A stretch of DNA of 64,000 bases from Breznakia pachnodae (GTDB lineage: Bacteria; Bacillota_I; Bacilli_A; Erysipelotrichales; Erysipelotrichaceae), in assembly GCF_030814225.1 (NCBI RefSeq), contig NZ_JAUSUR010000002.1, positions 495,543 to 559,542 of the forward strand, written 5' to 3'. How positions within the stretch are numbered: the first letter of the stretch is position 1; every line of letters starts with the position of its first letter. The notes below the pieces were generated by a model. That model was not told the origin of the DNA. It ran no database searches and saw only the letters and a program-made list of their open reading frames with translations. Positions 19,463 to 27,417 of this stretch are shown piece by piece. The translations under genes and the position numbers were made by a program.

Positions 19463-22021
19463 ATGAAATCAAAATATAATAAAAGAATTCTACTTGGATT
19501 ACTTGCTGTAGTTATGTTATTTAGTTTAGGACGTAATGTAATAAGTGCAGATGATGCATTAGAAGGTATGCAAGATACTGAAGAAGTGGAAACAATAGAA
19601 GAAATAGAGGAAACAGAACAACAAGAAGAAATAGTAGAAGTAGAAGATACACTTTCTACTGAAGAAGAAACTACAAGGGATGATAAAGTTGAACTGCAAC
19701 GTGCATCTATTGTAGCTACATCCTCAACAGAATTAGTTGCTGGTGTTACTACTTTAGGCGAGGCATTTCCAGATGCCAACTTTAGAACCTATGTAGCAGA
19801 AAATATTCTATTAATGACTAGCGGAAGTTATGATGAAACGACACTATTAACAACAGCTAATATCACAACAATTAATACTACAACAAATGTTTCTCCGATT
19901 GAAAGAGAAATCGAATCTTTAGAAGGAATCAAATATTTCACAAATGTAGCAACAATAAATTGTCGTAATAATAAACTAACTGAATTGGATGTGTCAGGCT
20001 TACAAAAATTACAAACATTAACAGCATCAACTAATAATTTGACTAGTTTAAATATTGCAAACACACCAATGTTAAGAGGAATGAATGTAGCGATTAATGA
20101 ACTAACAGAAGTTGATATTCCTAGTACTACATCAGCAAATTTTACTACAATTAATGTGGGTGTAAATAAATTACAGTCATTAGATGTGTCAGCGCAATTG
20201 AGTCTTCAAAGCATTGATGTAAGCTTCAACTATATAACAGAATTAGATGTAAGTAACACAGATGCTTTAACAACAGTAATACTTACATCTAACCCAATAA
20301 CCAGTATTGATATATCTTCAACATCGCAGGCAAGTATTACTAGATTTCAATATGAACTAACTAGTATTCCAACAATGGACTTATCAGGTTTCTCAAGTTT
20401 AGTAAATTTAGGTGTAACTAAATCAACTAATGCTGACCTTTCAGATGTTATTAACTTCCGTGTCAGTGGTTCAAAAGCTTACAATCAAAGAGAATATACA
20501 CAAATCAATGTAACTGCAGGTTCACTTTCAATAGAGCCTACATATGGATATTATGTTGCAGCAGCAGATACTACAGGAACTTATAAATTCGTTGTTAATA
20601 TTGATGAGTTAGATAGAAGAGCAATAGCAGAAGAATATGAACTAACAGAAGGTGCACTTGTTGATTTAGAAGGAAATATTATTAGAGGAGCAGATACTTC
20701 AAATATTAAATCGGATGGGTCAATCGTTCTTGAAACAGGAGGTACGATTCTATCTGGTGGTGGAATCTATACATTCAGTGGAAAAGTAACAGTAAAAGAT
20801 GGAATCATTTCAACTGAAGATGATTATACATTTGCTAAAAATACTGGTACTTATGATCCGGTTACTGGTACATCAACAGCAACAGTTGGTGATATAGAAA
20901 CAGTAGTTTCTGTGAATGGTGGAGCAGCATCAATTGATACTAATATTGATGAGGCGACATTGCCTGCTGGTACGATTGTTACGGATGATAATGGTAACGT
21001 AACTTATATGCCAGAAGGTGGAAGTGTTGATGCAAAAGGTAATGTTACATCAGATGAAAGAGTGCTTACTGTACCTTCAGATAAGGTAATTGATATTACT
21101 ACAGATAGTGATGGAAAAGCGATTTTACCTGAAGGAACCATTGTTAGTGAAAGTGGTACAGATGTAACTTATCCAGGAAAAATTGAATATAATCCTGATG
21201 ACAATAGTGTTAAATATTTGCCTGTAGATGATTTATTTAAAGATGATGGAACTATAACAGACGAATTAACACAGAAAGATATTGATGAAGCACAATTAGT
21301 TGTAGATTCAATGACAGAAAGTACACTAAAAGATGAGCTGCAGGAAAAAATCGATGAAGCACAACGTCAACTTGATGAGAGAGAAGCAGAAAAAGCAGTA
21401 GAAGATCTATTTAAGCCAGATAGTAATGGAGAAATCAAAGATGATTTAACACAAAATGATATCGATAATGCACAAGATTTAGTAAATAAATTACCAAATG
21501 GTGATAAGAAAGATGAATTACAAGATAAAATCAATGAAGCACAAAAACAATTAGATGAAAAATTATATGTGATAATTGAGCACTTTGCAGTATTCAAAGG
21601 TACAGGTACAGTCTATACAAAGATTGATGCACCAGTTGAGAAATTTTCAAAGGTTTATGTAGATGGAAAAGAACTAGATGTAAATAATTATGAAGTGACG
21701 AGCGGAAGTACAGTAATTACCTTAAAAGAAGCATATCTAAAAACGTTAGCAAATGGTGATTATAAAGTAGAAGTGGAGTTTGTAAGTGGCGCAAAAGTAA
21801 ATACTACATTAACAGTAGATGTTAAATCAAATGCTTCTAAAACGCCAACACCAGGAACATCAACGACATCTAAACCAAGCGTTGATACCACTACTTCATC
21901 TTCAACAAACTCAAGTAATGTGAATACAGGTGATGATACAGATACATTATTATTAATTGGAATGTTAGTAGTTTCTCTTGCTAGATTTGCAGTAGTGTAT
22001 AAAAGAAAAGAAACAGAATAA
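19463..22021 (+). CDS. Internalin-like LRR surface protein, unit 5
   Basis: 852 residues, AGGAGG before the ATG. Signal peptide (about 1-29), acidic stretch (about 30-70), a short set of LDVSGLQKLQTLTASTNNL-type LRRs (about 160-285), and a beta region with GALVDLEGNIIRGAD, LPAGTIVTDDNG and LPEGTIVSESGT. Two helical repeats follow (ELTQKDIDEAQ, DLTQNDIDNAQ), then the X2/Ig-like module shared with units 4 and 7 (TKIDAPVEKFSKVYVDGK). The tail is VNTGDDTDTLLL, hydrophobic helix, KRKE. It is nearest to unit 4 overall, and the two lie next to each other, consistent with tandem duplication followed by divergence of the LRRs. Confidence 0.85.
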   Translation: MKSKYNKRILLGLLAVVMLFSLGRNVISADDALEGMQDTEEVETIEEIEETEQQEEIVEVEDTLSTEEETTRDDKVELQRASIVATSSTELVAGVTTLGEAFPDANFRTYVAENILLMTSGSYDETTLLTTANITTINTTTNVSPIEREIESLEGIKYFTNVATINCRNNKLTELDVSGLQKLQTLTASTNNLTSLNIANTPMLRGMNVAINELTEVDIPSTTSANFTTINVGVNKLQSLDVSAQLSLQSIDVSFNYITELDVSNTDALTTVILTSNPITSIDISSTSQASITRFQYELTSIPTMDLSGFSSLVNLGVTKSTNADLSDVINFRVSGSKAYNQREYTQINVTAGSLSIEPTYGYYVAAADTTGTYKFVVNIDELDRRAIAEEYELTEGALVDLEGNIIRGADTSNIKSDGSIVLETGGTILSGGGIYTFSGKVTVKDGIISTEDDYTFAKNTGTYDPVTGTSTATVGDIETVVSVNGGAASIDTNIDEATLPAGTIVTDDNGNVTYMPEGGSVDAKGNVTSDERVLTVPSDKVIDITTDSDGKAILPEGTIVSESGTDVTYPGKIEYNPDDNSVKYLPVDDLFKDDGTITDELTQKDIDEAQLVVDSMTESTLKDELQEKIDEAQRQLDEREAEKAVEDLFKPDSNGEIKDDLTQNDIDNAQDLVNKLPNGDKKDELQDKINEAQKQLDEKLYVIIEHFAVFKGTGTVYTKIDAPVEKFSKVYVDGKELDVNNYEVTSGSTVITLKEAYLKTLANGDYKVEVEFVSGAKVNTTLTVDVKSNASKTPTPGTSTTSKPSVDTTTSSSTNSSNVNTGDDTDTLLLIGMLVVSLARFAVVYKRKETE

Positions 22022-22067
22022 TTAAATATGCATATAAGAATCGCCCTTCATTATATGTAAAACGAAG

Positions 22068-22095
22068 AGTTATCGATGAAAATCGGTAGCTTTTT
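22068..22095 (+). terminator. Intrinsic terminator after unit 5
   Basis: Ten-pair stem AGTTATCGAT / ATCGGTAGCT with two G-U pairs, GAAA loop and five T. Confidence 0.75.
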
Positions 22096-22203
22096 AATGT
22101 TTGAAAAAATCATAAACTATTATGATACAGGTGACTCTTTTGATATAATTAAGGCATAAATATAATACTTGGGAGAAGTGGAAATAATTAAATTGAGGTT
22201 GAA

Positions 22204-22242
22204 TCGAAAACGCTTGACAATTGTTTGTGCTGCCCATATAAT
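22204..22242 (+). promoter_or_regulatory. Sigma-A promoter with overlapping cre-like site (PTS operon)
   Basis: TTGACA (22214-22219), 17-nt spacer, TATAAT (22237-22242). The sequence TCGAAAACGCTTGACA (22204-22219) overlaps the -35 and resembles a CcpA cre box (TGAAAACGCTTTCA type) with about two mismatches. This suggests catabolite repression by blocking RNA polymerase. Confidence 0.8.
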
Positions 22243-22251
22243 GTGAATGTA

Positions 22252-22319
22252 GCGTGTTACTGAAAATATCAGGCAAGAGCTCATTAGATTCAAACAACGA
22301 ATTTAGTGAGCTTTTTTTT
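22252..22319 (+). promoter_or_regulatory. RAT antiterminator target and terminator in PTS leader
   Basis: GTGTTACTGAAAATATCAGG (22254-22273) followed by CAAGAGC matches the LicT/BglG-type ribonucleic antiterminator pattern (GxTTACTGxxxxxxCAGGCAA). It overlaps the 5' arm of a terminator, GAGCTCATTAGATTC pairing with GAATTTAGTGAGC, followed by eight T. Binding of the antiterminator encoded by the second gene of the operon should hold the RAT structure and prevent termination. Confidence 0.88.
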
Positions 22320-22338
22320 GTTTTACAGGAGGTATAAA

Positions 22339-22827
22339 ATGGCAAACTTTTTTAGAAGATCAAAGAAAATGGAAGTGTATAGTTTTGCAGATGGTAAGGT
22401 AAAAGACTTAGTTCTTGTACCTGATCAAGTGTTTTCACAGGGACATGTAGGAAGAGGAATCGCAGTGGTACCAACAGATTCTCTAATTACATCACCAGTG
22501 GATGCAAAAGTCGCAATGATATTTCCAACTCGTCATGCCTTAGGTCTAGTGTGTTCAAGTGGAGTAGAAATTATGCTTCATATTGGAATTGATACAGTAG
22601 AACTAAAAGGTGAAGGGTTTGAAGTGCTTGTGAAAGAAGGTCAGCAAGTGAAAGTTGGACAACCACTACTGAATGTAGATTTTGACTACATAGCTAGTAA
22701 AGGCTTACCTACTGATTGTTTGTGTATTATGACAAGCCCATTAAGTGATGGTGTAGTGGAATATACACAAAGCAATGATGATGAAGTCATTAAAGGCGAA
22801 ACAGTGTTGTTTCGATTTAAACAATGA
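22339..22827 (+). CDS. PTS glucose-family EIIA component
   Basis: 162 residues. EIIA of the Glc/Crr family, which takes phosphate from HPr and passes it to EIIB. The active His lies in VEIMLHIGIDTVELKGEGF (about 76-94), and TSPVDAKV and the FDYIASKG segment fit the family. The ATG at 22339 is preferred over a GTG at 22306, which lies inside the terminator, because AGGAGGT sits just upstream of 22339. It is the first gene of the operon behind the RAT leader, and its stop overlaps the start of the antiterminator gene (ATGA). EIIA is a separate protein here, matching the EIIC-EIIB fusion encoded at the end of the operon. Confidence 0.9.
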   Translation: MANFFRRSKKMEVYSFADGKVKDLVLVPDQVFSQGHVGRGIAVVPTDSLITSPVDAKVAMIFPTRHALGLVCSSGVEIMLHIGIDTVELKGEGFEVLVKEGQQVKVGQPLLNVDFDYIASKGLPTDCLCIMTSPLSDGVVEYTQSNDDEVIKGETVLFRFKQ

Positions 22828-23666
22828 TGCAGTATCATGTAAAACGAGTACTTAATAACAACATTGTACAATGTCATGAAAAAGGGAAAGACAATGAATG
22901 TATTTTATTAGGTAAGGGGATAGGGTTTCAGAAAAAACAGGGAGATATTATTGATAATGAGAAGATTGAAAAAATCTATCATATTCAAGATCAAAAGAGT
23001 TTGTCGAAATATGAGCAGTTAGTAAAACAAAGTGAAGAAGAAGTAGTTGCTGTAGTAGAAGATGTAATTGAGAAAGTTGGCCAACGATTTGGGAATCAAT
23101 ATAGCGAGTATTTACACGTGACGCTATTAGATCACCTGAATTTCTCAATTTACCGTTATAAAAATGAAGTTGAAGTACATAATATTTTCTTGGATGAATT
23201 AAGTATTATGTATGAACAAGAATATGCATTTTCAAAAGAAATGCTTGCATATATTAATGAAACACTATCCATCTCTTTGCCAGAGAGTGAAGTAGGGTTT
23301 ATTACAATGCATGTTCATTCAGCATTAAAGAATACAAAAACTTCTAAAACAGCATTTTATAGTCAAATTATCGGGGCAAGCATGAAGTTCATTGAAGAAC
23401 AGTTAGATATCAATCTGGATCCAAAAAGTTTAGAGAGAGCTCGCTTAGTTACCCATTTAAAATTTGCACTTGAACGCGCTAAAAACAATGTTTCATTAAG
23501 CAATCCAATTACGGAATCATTGAAAGATACTTATCCAGAAACATGTGAATTGGCAAGAAAATTATCAATTATGGTAAAAGAAGAATATGGGGTAGAATTA
23601 CCAGAAGGTGAAATCGGATACTTAGCACTTCATATTCAAAACATTATTTTAAGTTCGAAAGGATAA
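22824..23666 (+). CDS. BglG/LicT-family transcription antiterminator
   Basis: 280 residues. The N-terminal RNA-binding domain is at about 1-58 (VKRVLNNNIVQC, LLGKGIGFQKKQGD), followed by two PRD domains. PRD1 (about 65-170) has conserved His residues in LLDHLNFSIYR and ITMHVHSAL; PRD2 (about 175-280) has LVTHLKFALER and LALHIQNI. In this family PRD phosphorylation by the PTS reports substrate transport and catabolite state. The cognate RAT is in the operon leader, so the gene is autoregulated. The start overlaps the EIIA stop, giving translational coupling. The very tight linkage to EIIA and nanE suggests the inducer is the sugar imported by this PTS. Confidence 0.9.
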   Translation: MMQYHVKRVLNNNIVQCHEKGKDNECILLGKGIGFQKKQGDIIDNEKIEKIYHIQDQKSLSKYEQLVKQSEEEVVAVVEDVIEKVGQRFGNQYSEYLHVTLLDHLNFSIYRYKNEVEVHNIFLDELSIMYEQEYAFSKEMLAYINETLSISLPESEVGFITMHVHSALKNTKTSKTAFYSQIIGASMKFIEEQLDINLDPKSLERARLVTHLKFALERAKNNVSLSNPITESLKDTYPETCELARKLSIMVKEEYGVELPEGEIGYLALHIQNIILSSKG

Positions 23667-23670
23667 AACA

Positions 23671-24336
23671 ATGTTAGATAAAATAAAAGGAAACCTTGTC
23701 GTTTCAGCACAGGCTTTAGAAGCAGAACCACTACACAGCAGTTTTATTATGGGTAGAATGGCAGTTGCAGCAAAGCAAGGTGGAGCTGCTGGAATCCGTG
23801 CACAAGGAGTAGAGGATATTATAGAAATAAAACGGGTTTGTGATCTTCCAGTAATTGGAATCATTAAACGTAATTATAAAGATAGTGATATTTATATCAC
23901 ACCAACAAAAAAAGAAGTAGAAGAATTGCTTACAACAAACTGTGAAATGATTGCATTAGATGCAACTGATCGTATTCGCCCAAATGGTGAAAGGATTGAA
24001 GATTTGATTTCACTTATTCATGAAAACAATGTGTTGGCAATGGCAGATTGTTCAACATTAGAAGAATGTATCAAAGCAGAACAACTTGGTTTTGATTGTG
24101 TATCGACAACCCTATGTGGTTATACACCATACAGTGAACAAGTAGATGGACCAAACTATGCAATCATTGAACAGGCGATAAAGTTAATTAAAGTACCAAT
24201 CATCGCTGAAGGAAAGATTCATTATCCAGAGCAACTGGAACGAGTATTCAAAGTTGGTGCTTTTAGTGCCGTTGTTGGAGGAGCAATTACCAGACCACAA
24301 GAAATTACAGAACGATTTGTGTCGTTTATTAAATAA
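23671..24336 (+). CDS. nanE: N-acetylmannosamine-6-phosphate 2-epimerase
   Basis: 221 residues, the usual length for NanE. It interconverts ManNAc-6-P and GlcNAc-6-P in the cytoplasm. The TIM-barrel family marks are GNLVVSAQALEAEPLH near the N terminus, GAAGIRAQGVEDI, PVIGIIKRNY with the conserved Lys, ALDATDRIRPNG, MADCSTLEE and IIAEGKIHYPEQ. AAAGGA precedes the ATG, 4 nt after the antiterminator stop. Without nanA or nanK in the operon, and with a PTS that would deliver a phosphorylated sugar, the simplest reading is uptake of ManNAc as ManNAc-6-P and conversion to GlcNAc-6-P for the general amino-sugar route. Confidence 0.92.
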   Translation: MLDKIKGNLVVSAQALEAEPLHSSFIMGRMAVAAKQGGAAGIRAQGVEDIIEIKRVCDLPVIGIIKRNYKDSDIYITPTKKEVEELLTTNCEMIALDATDRIRPNGERIEDLISLIHENNVLAMADCSTLEECIKAEQLGFDCVSTTLCGYTPYSEQVDGPNYAIIEQAIKLIKVPIIAEGKIHYPEQLERVFKVGAFSAVVGGAITRPQEITERFVSFIK

Positions 24337-24345
24337 GGAGAGAGT

Positions 24346-25848
24346 ATGTTTAAACAATTACAAAAAATTGGAAAGGCGTTCATGCTGCCAATCGCAATAT
24401 TGCCAGCAGCAGGATTGCTGTTAGGAATTGGAGGAGCATTTTCCAATCCTAACACAATATCAACGTATCCAATCTTAGATAATGATTTTCTGCAGGCAAT
24501 TTTCCAAATTATGTCTGCAGCAGGAAGTGTTATATTTGGAAACTTAGCATTGTTATTATGTATTGGATTATGTATAGGATTAGCGAAAAAAGACAAAGGT
24601 ACAGCTGCTCTTGCAGGTGTTGTAGGTTACTTAGTAATGACTGCAACTATCTCTGCTATGATTACTGTATTTAAACCTAGTGGAATTGAATCAATTGACA
24701 CAGGAGTTATAGGTGCAATCTTTGTAGGTTGTGTTGCCGTATTCCTGCATAACCGTTATCAGAATATTCAACTTCCACAAGTACTTGGATTCTTCGGAGG
24801 TTCAAGATTTGTACCGATTGCAACTTCATTTGCAGCGATTTTTATTGGAGCCATCTTCTTTCTAGTATGGCCACCATTTCAAAGATTATTAATTGACAGT
24901 GGAGAATTAATAGCGGAAGCTGGACCAGTAGGTACCTTCTTCTATGGATTCCTAATGCGTCTATGTGGAGCAGTTGGATTGCATCATATGATTTATCCAA
25001 TGTTCTGGTATACAGAGCTAGGTGGAGTTGAAGTAGTTGCAGGAGAAACAATTGCAGGTGCACAGAATATTTTCTTTGCACAATTAGCAGATCCAAACCA
25101 CACAGGATTATTTACAGAAGGAACACGTTTCTTCGCTGGACGTTTCTCAACTATGATGTTTGGTTTACCAGCAGCATGTCTTGCAATGTATCACTGTGTT
25201 CCAAAAGACAAACGTAAAATGTATGGAGGGCTATTTCTAGGAGTAGCACTAACATCATTTATTACAGGTATTACCGAACCTATTGAGTTTATGTTCTTGT
25301 TTGTATCACCACTATTATACGTATTCCATGCTTTACTGGATGGTATCTCATTCTTTATTGCTGATATCCTAAATATATCCATTGGGAATACATTTTCAGG
25401 AGGAGCAATTGACTTTACCTTATTCGGAGTATTACAAGGAAATGCAAGTACAAACTGGTTGTTACAAATTCCGGTTGGAATTTTCTGGGCAGTATTATAT
25501 TACTTCTCATTCCGGTTCTTTATTACCAAGTTCAACATTATGACACCAGGACGTGGTGAAGATGAAGAGGATCCAGCAACATCAATTACGACCAAATCAT
25601 CTTTACGAGACGATGCATTAGTTATAATTGATGCGTTAGGTGGTGGAGATAACATAGAAGATGTAGATGCATGTATCACCAGACTTCGAATATCAGTGAT
25701 TGATATGAGTAAAGTAGATAAGCAAGTATTAAAACGTTTAGGAGCCACTGATGTATTAGAAGTTGGTGGTGGAATCCAAGCAATCTATGGAGCGAAAGCA
25801 GTTCTATATAAAAACAATATTGCCGACATTTTAGATTTAGATGAATAA
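24346..25848 (+). CDS. PTS EIIC-EIIB transporter, glucose/N-acetyl-hexosamine family
   Basis: 500 residues. The EIIC membrane part (about 1-390) begins KIGKAFMLPIAILPAAGLLLGIG and has GVGLHH-like CGAVGLHHMIYP and ITGITEPIEFMFLF, the substrate-site motif of this family. EIIB follows at about 420-500, with the phosphorylated Cys in EDVDACITRLR and the GGGIQAIYG ending. EIIA is supplied by the first gene of the operon. Co-occurrence with nanE suggests N-acetylmannosamine as the substrate, but members of the family also carry glucose, GlcNAc or MurNAc, and sequence alone does not decide. Confidence 0.9.
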   Translation: MFKQLQKIGKAFMLPIAILPAAGLLLGIGGAFSNPNTISTYPILDNDFLQAIFQIMSAAGSVIFGNLALLLCIGLCIGLAKKDKGTAALAGVVGYLVMTATISAMITVFKPSGIESIDTGVIGAIFVGCVAVFLHNRYQNIQLPQVLGFFGGSRFVPIATSFAAIFIGAIFFLVWPPFQRLLIDSGELIAEAGPVGTFFYGFLMRLCGAVGLHHMIYPMFWYTELGGVEVVAGETIAGAQNIFFAQLADPNHTGLFTEGTRFFAGRFSTMMFGLPAACLAMYHCVPKDKRKMYGGLFLGVALTSFITGITEPIEFMFLFVSPLLYVFHALLDGISFFIADILNISIGNTFSGGAIDFTLFGVLQGNASTNWLLQIPVGIFWAVLYYFSFRFFITKFNIMTPGRGEDEEDPATSITTKSSLRDDALVIIDALGGGDNIEDVDACITRLRISVIDMSKVDKQVLKRLGATDVLEVGGGIQAIYGAKAVLYKNNIADILDLDE

Positions 25849-25858
25849 ATAAAACATG

Positions 25859-25904
25859 AAGAAGAAATTATAATTCTTATAAAAATTATAATTTCTTCTT
25901 TTTT
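25859..25904 (+). terminator. Intrinsic terminator after PTS operon
   Basis: Seventeen-pair perfect stem (25859-25875 with 25884-25900) followed by T-run. Confidence 0.9.
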
Positions 25905-25916
25905 GTTTTGAAATAA

Positions 25917-25944
25917 TGAACGATAACTGCATTTATTGCGACAA
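25917..25944 (+). promoter_or_regulatory. ECF-type promoter P1 of unit 6
   Basis: TGAACG (25917-25922), 16-nt spacer, CGACAA (25939-25944). Units 6 and 7 have CGACAA where units 2-5 have CGACTA. Confidence 0.75.
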
Positions 25945-25988
25945 ATAGTTAGGTAGATAAAATGAGTGTTGTAAATTTAAAATAAAAG

Positions 25989-26016
25989 CGAACATAACTT
26001 ACTTTTGATGTGTTTA
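25989..26016 (+). promoter_or_regulatory. Second ECF-like element P2 of unit 6
   Basis: CGAACA (25989-25994), 16-nt spacer, TGTTTA (26011-26016); GGGTAAGT starts 8 nt later. Confidence 0.45.
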
Positions 26017-26024
26017 ATACTTAA

Positions 26025-26085
26025 GGGTAAGTAAATTTGATAATTAAGGAGGGCGAAACTATGGATAAGAAAGAGCAACTTACCC
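26025..26085 (+). promoter_or_regulatory. Leader stem enclosing RBS and start codon, unit 6
   Basis: GGGTAAGT (26025-26032) pairs perfectly with ACTTACCC (26078-26085); AAGGAGGG (26046-26053) and ATG (26061) are in the 45-nt loop. Confidence 0.6.
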
Positions 26086-27404
26086 AAATTGTCAAAGAGG
26101 TCCAAAAAGATAAGGGACAATTTGAGTTGTTATACTCACAGATTATTTCTAGAGTTTATTATTGGAGTTTTACAATCGTAGGTAATGAAGCAGAAGCGAA
26201 AGATGTAACACAAGAAGTAATGATTCGTATTTACAACAAACTAGATACGTTGAAGAATCCCGAAAACTTTACTGCATGGATGTATCGGTTAGTAAGAAAT
26301 TGTAGTTTGAATCATTTAAGAAAAAGTAAAAGATTGGAAAAGGAATTTTTGTTTGATGAAGAAACTGGAGAAAATACGGAATATTTAATCAAAGAAAACA
26401 GAAATGAGTATATACCACATGAGTTATATAGTTTAAATGAAACCAAGCATCTTATTAAAGCATTTATTGGAAAACTTCCAAGAAGACAAAGAGAGGTTAT
26501 TACATTATACTATCTTGAAGAATACAAAATTGATGAAATAGCTGAAATTCTTAACTATAATTCTGGATCGATAAGATCTAGATTGCATGCTGGAAGGAAG
26601 AACTTAGAAACTCTAATCATGAAGTATGAAGAGAAGAATAACACTAAAATATATACTCTAGCATTATTACCGTTATTGAAAATAGTTTTAGATGAACAAA
26701 GAAAAGAATTATTTTTGAAGCAAGATTTATGTTTTGATGAAGAGAATTACTTAACAAATAATAGAATGAACTTAAAGAAAGTAGCAAATACAACAGTAAT
26801 TAAAGTAATAAGTTTAGTTGTCTCTTCTTTTGTATTGTTCGCATATATAAATGCAAATTTTTCAAGTAATACAAATTTATATGATGTTAAAGAAGATACA
26901 TTTGTTAATGATATAAATATGCTCAAAAAAATTCAAGGAAACCCTGATGTTGAAAGTATTATTTATAGTTCTTTTCCAACAAAGACATCTGTAGAAGTTT
27001 CTATTACATTAAAGGAAAGTAAAAAAAACAGAGATATAAAAATTATGTTTAATGAAAAAGAAATTGCATATGAAAAACAAAATTCTGAAATCATTCTACA
27101 GGCGAAAAGCAATGGTCTATATACTATCGTAATTGATGGAAATAAAACAGTTTTTGAGATAAGTACAATCAATGAATATGCATTGGAATTAGTAGAGGTC
27201 TACAATTACAAAGAATACATTAAGTTAAACATAGATGATGAACTATCACAAATGGACTTTAAAAAATCATATATTGAATATCAAGACGAAGTTTACAAAA
27301 TAGATAAAAACCTAATAATTCATGGAGAATTTAGGGGTGAATTAGTTATTATGATATTCAATATCGACGGACAATTTATAGAGTATTTTGTAACTATAAA
27401 CTAA
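26061..27404 (+). CDS. Membrane-tethered ECF sigma factor, unit 6
   Basis: 447 residues from the ATG at 26061, chosen by AAGGAGGG and alignment of MDKKEQLTQ with the paralogues. Region 2 is at about 16-90 (VYYWSFTIVGN replaces the usual VYFWCYT), region 4 at about 138-184 with GSIRSRLHAGRKN. The patch LLPLLKIVLDEQRKE breaks the usual GLxLxEYRDE pattern. The transmembrane helix is at about 248-266. The outer domain has YSSFPTKTSVEVS, INEYALEL (Leu for Pro) and DDELSQMDF, so its marks are the most eroded of the set. Its downstream surface gene is frameshifted; relaxed selection on this unit is possible. Confidence 0.87.
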   Translation: MDKKEQLTQIVKEVQKDKGQFELLYSQIISRVYYWSFTIVGNEAEAKDVTQEVMIRIYNKLDTLKNPENFTAWMYRLVRNCSLNHLRKSKRLEKEFLFDEETGENTEYLIKENRNEYIPHELYSLNETKHLIKAFIGKLPRRQREVITLYYLEEYKIDEIAEILNYNSGSIRSRLHAGRKNLETLIMKYEEKNNTKIYTLALLPLLKIVLDEQRKELFLKQDLCFDEENYLTNNRMNLKKVANTTVIKVISLVVSSFVLFAYINANFSSNTNLYDVKEDTFVNDINMLKKIQGNPDVESIIYSSFPTKTSVEVSITLKESKKNRDIKIMFNEKEIAYEKQNSEIILQAKSNGLYTIVIDGNKTVFEISTINEYALELVEVYNYKEYIKLNIDDELSQMDFKKSYIEYQDEVYKIDKNLIIHGEFRGELVIMIFNIDGQFIEYFVTIN

Positions 27405-27417
27405 TATTGGAGGAATT

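Noticed and set aside
25995..26010. ACTTACTT inside the P2 spacer of unit 6 as a second pairing arm for GGGTAAGT
   Set aside because: It matches only partly and does not recur in the other units.
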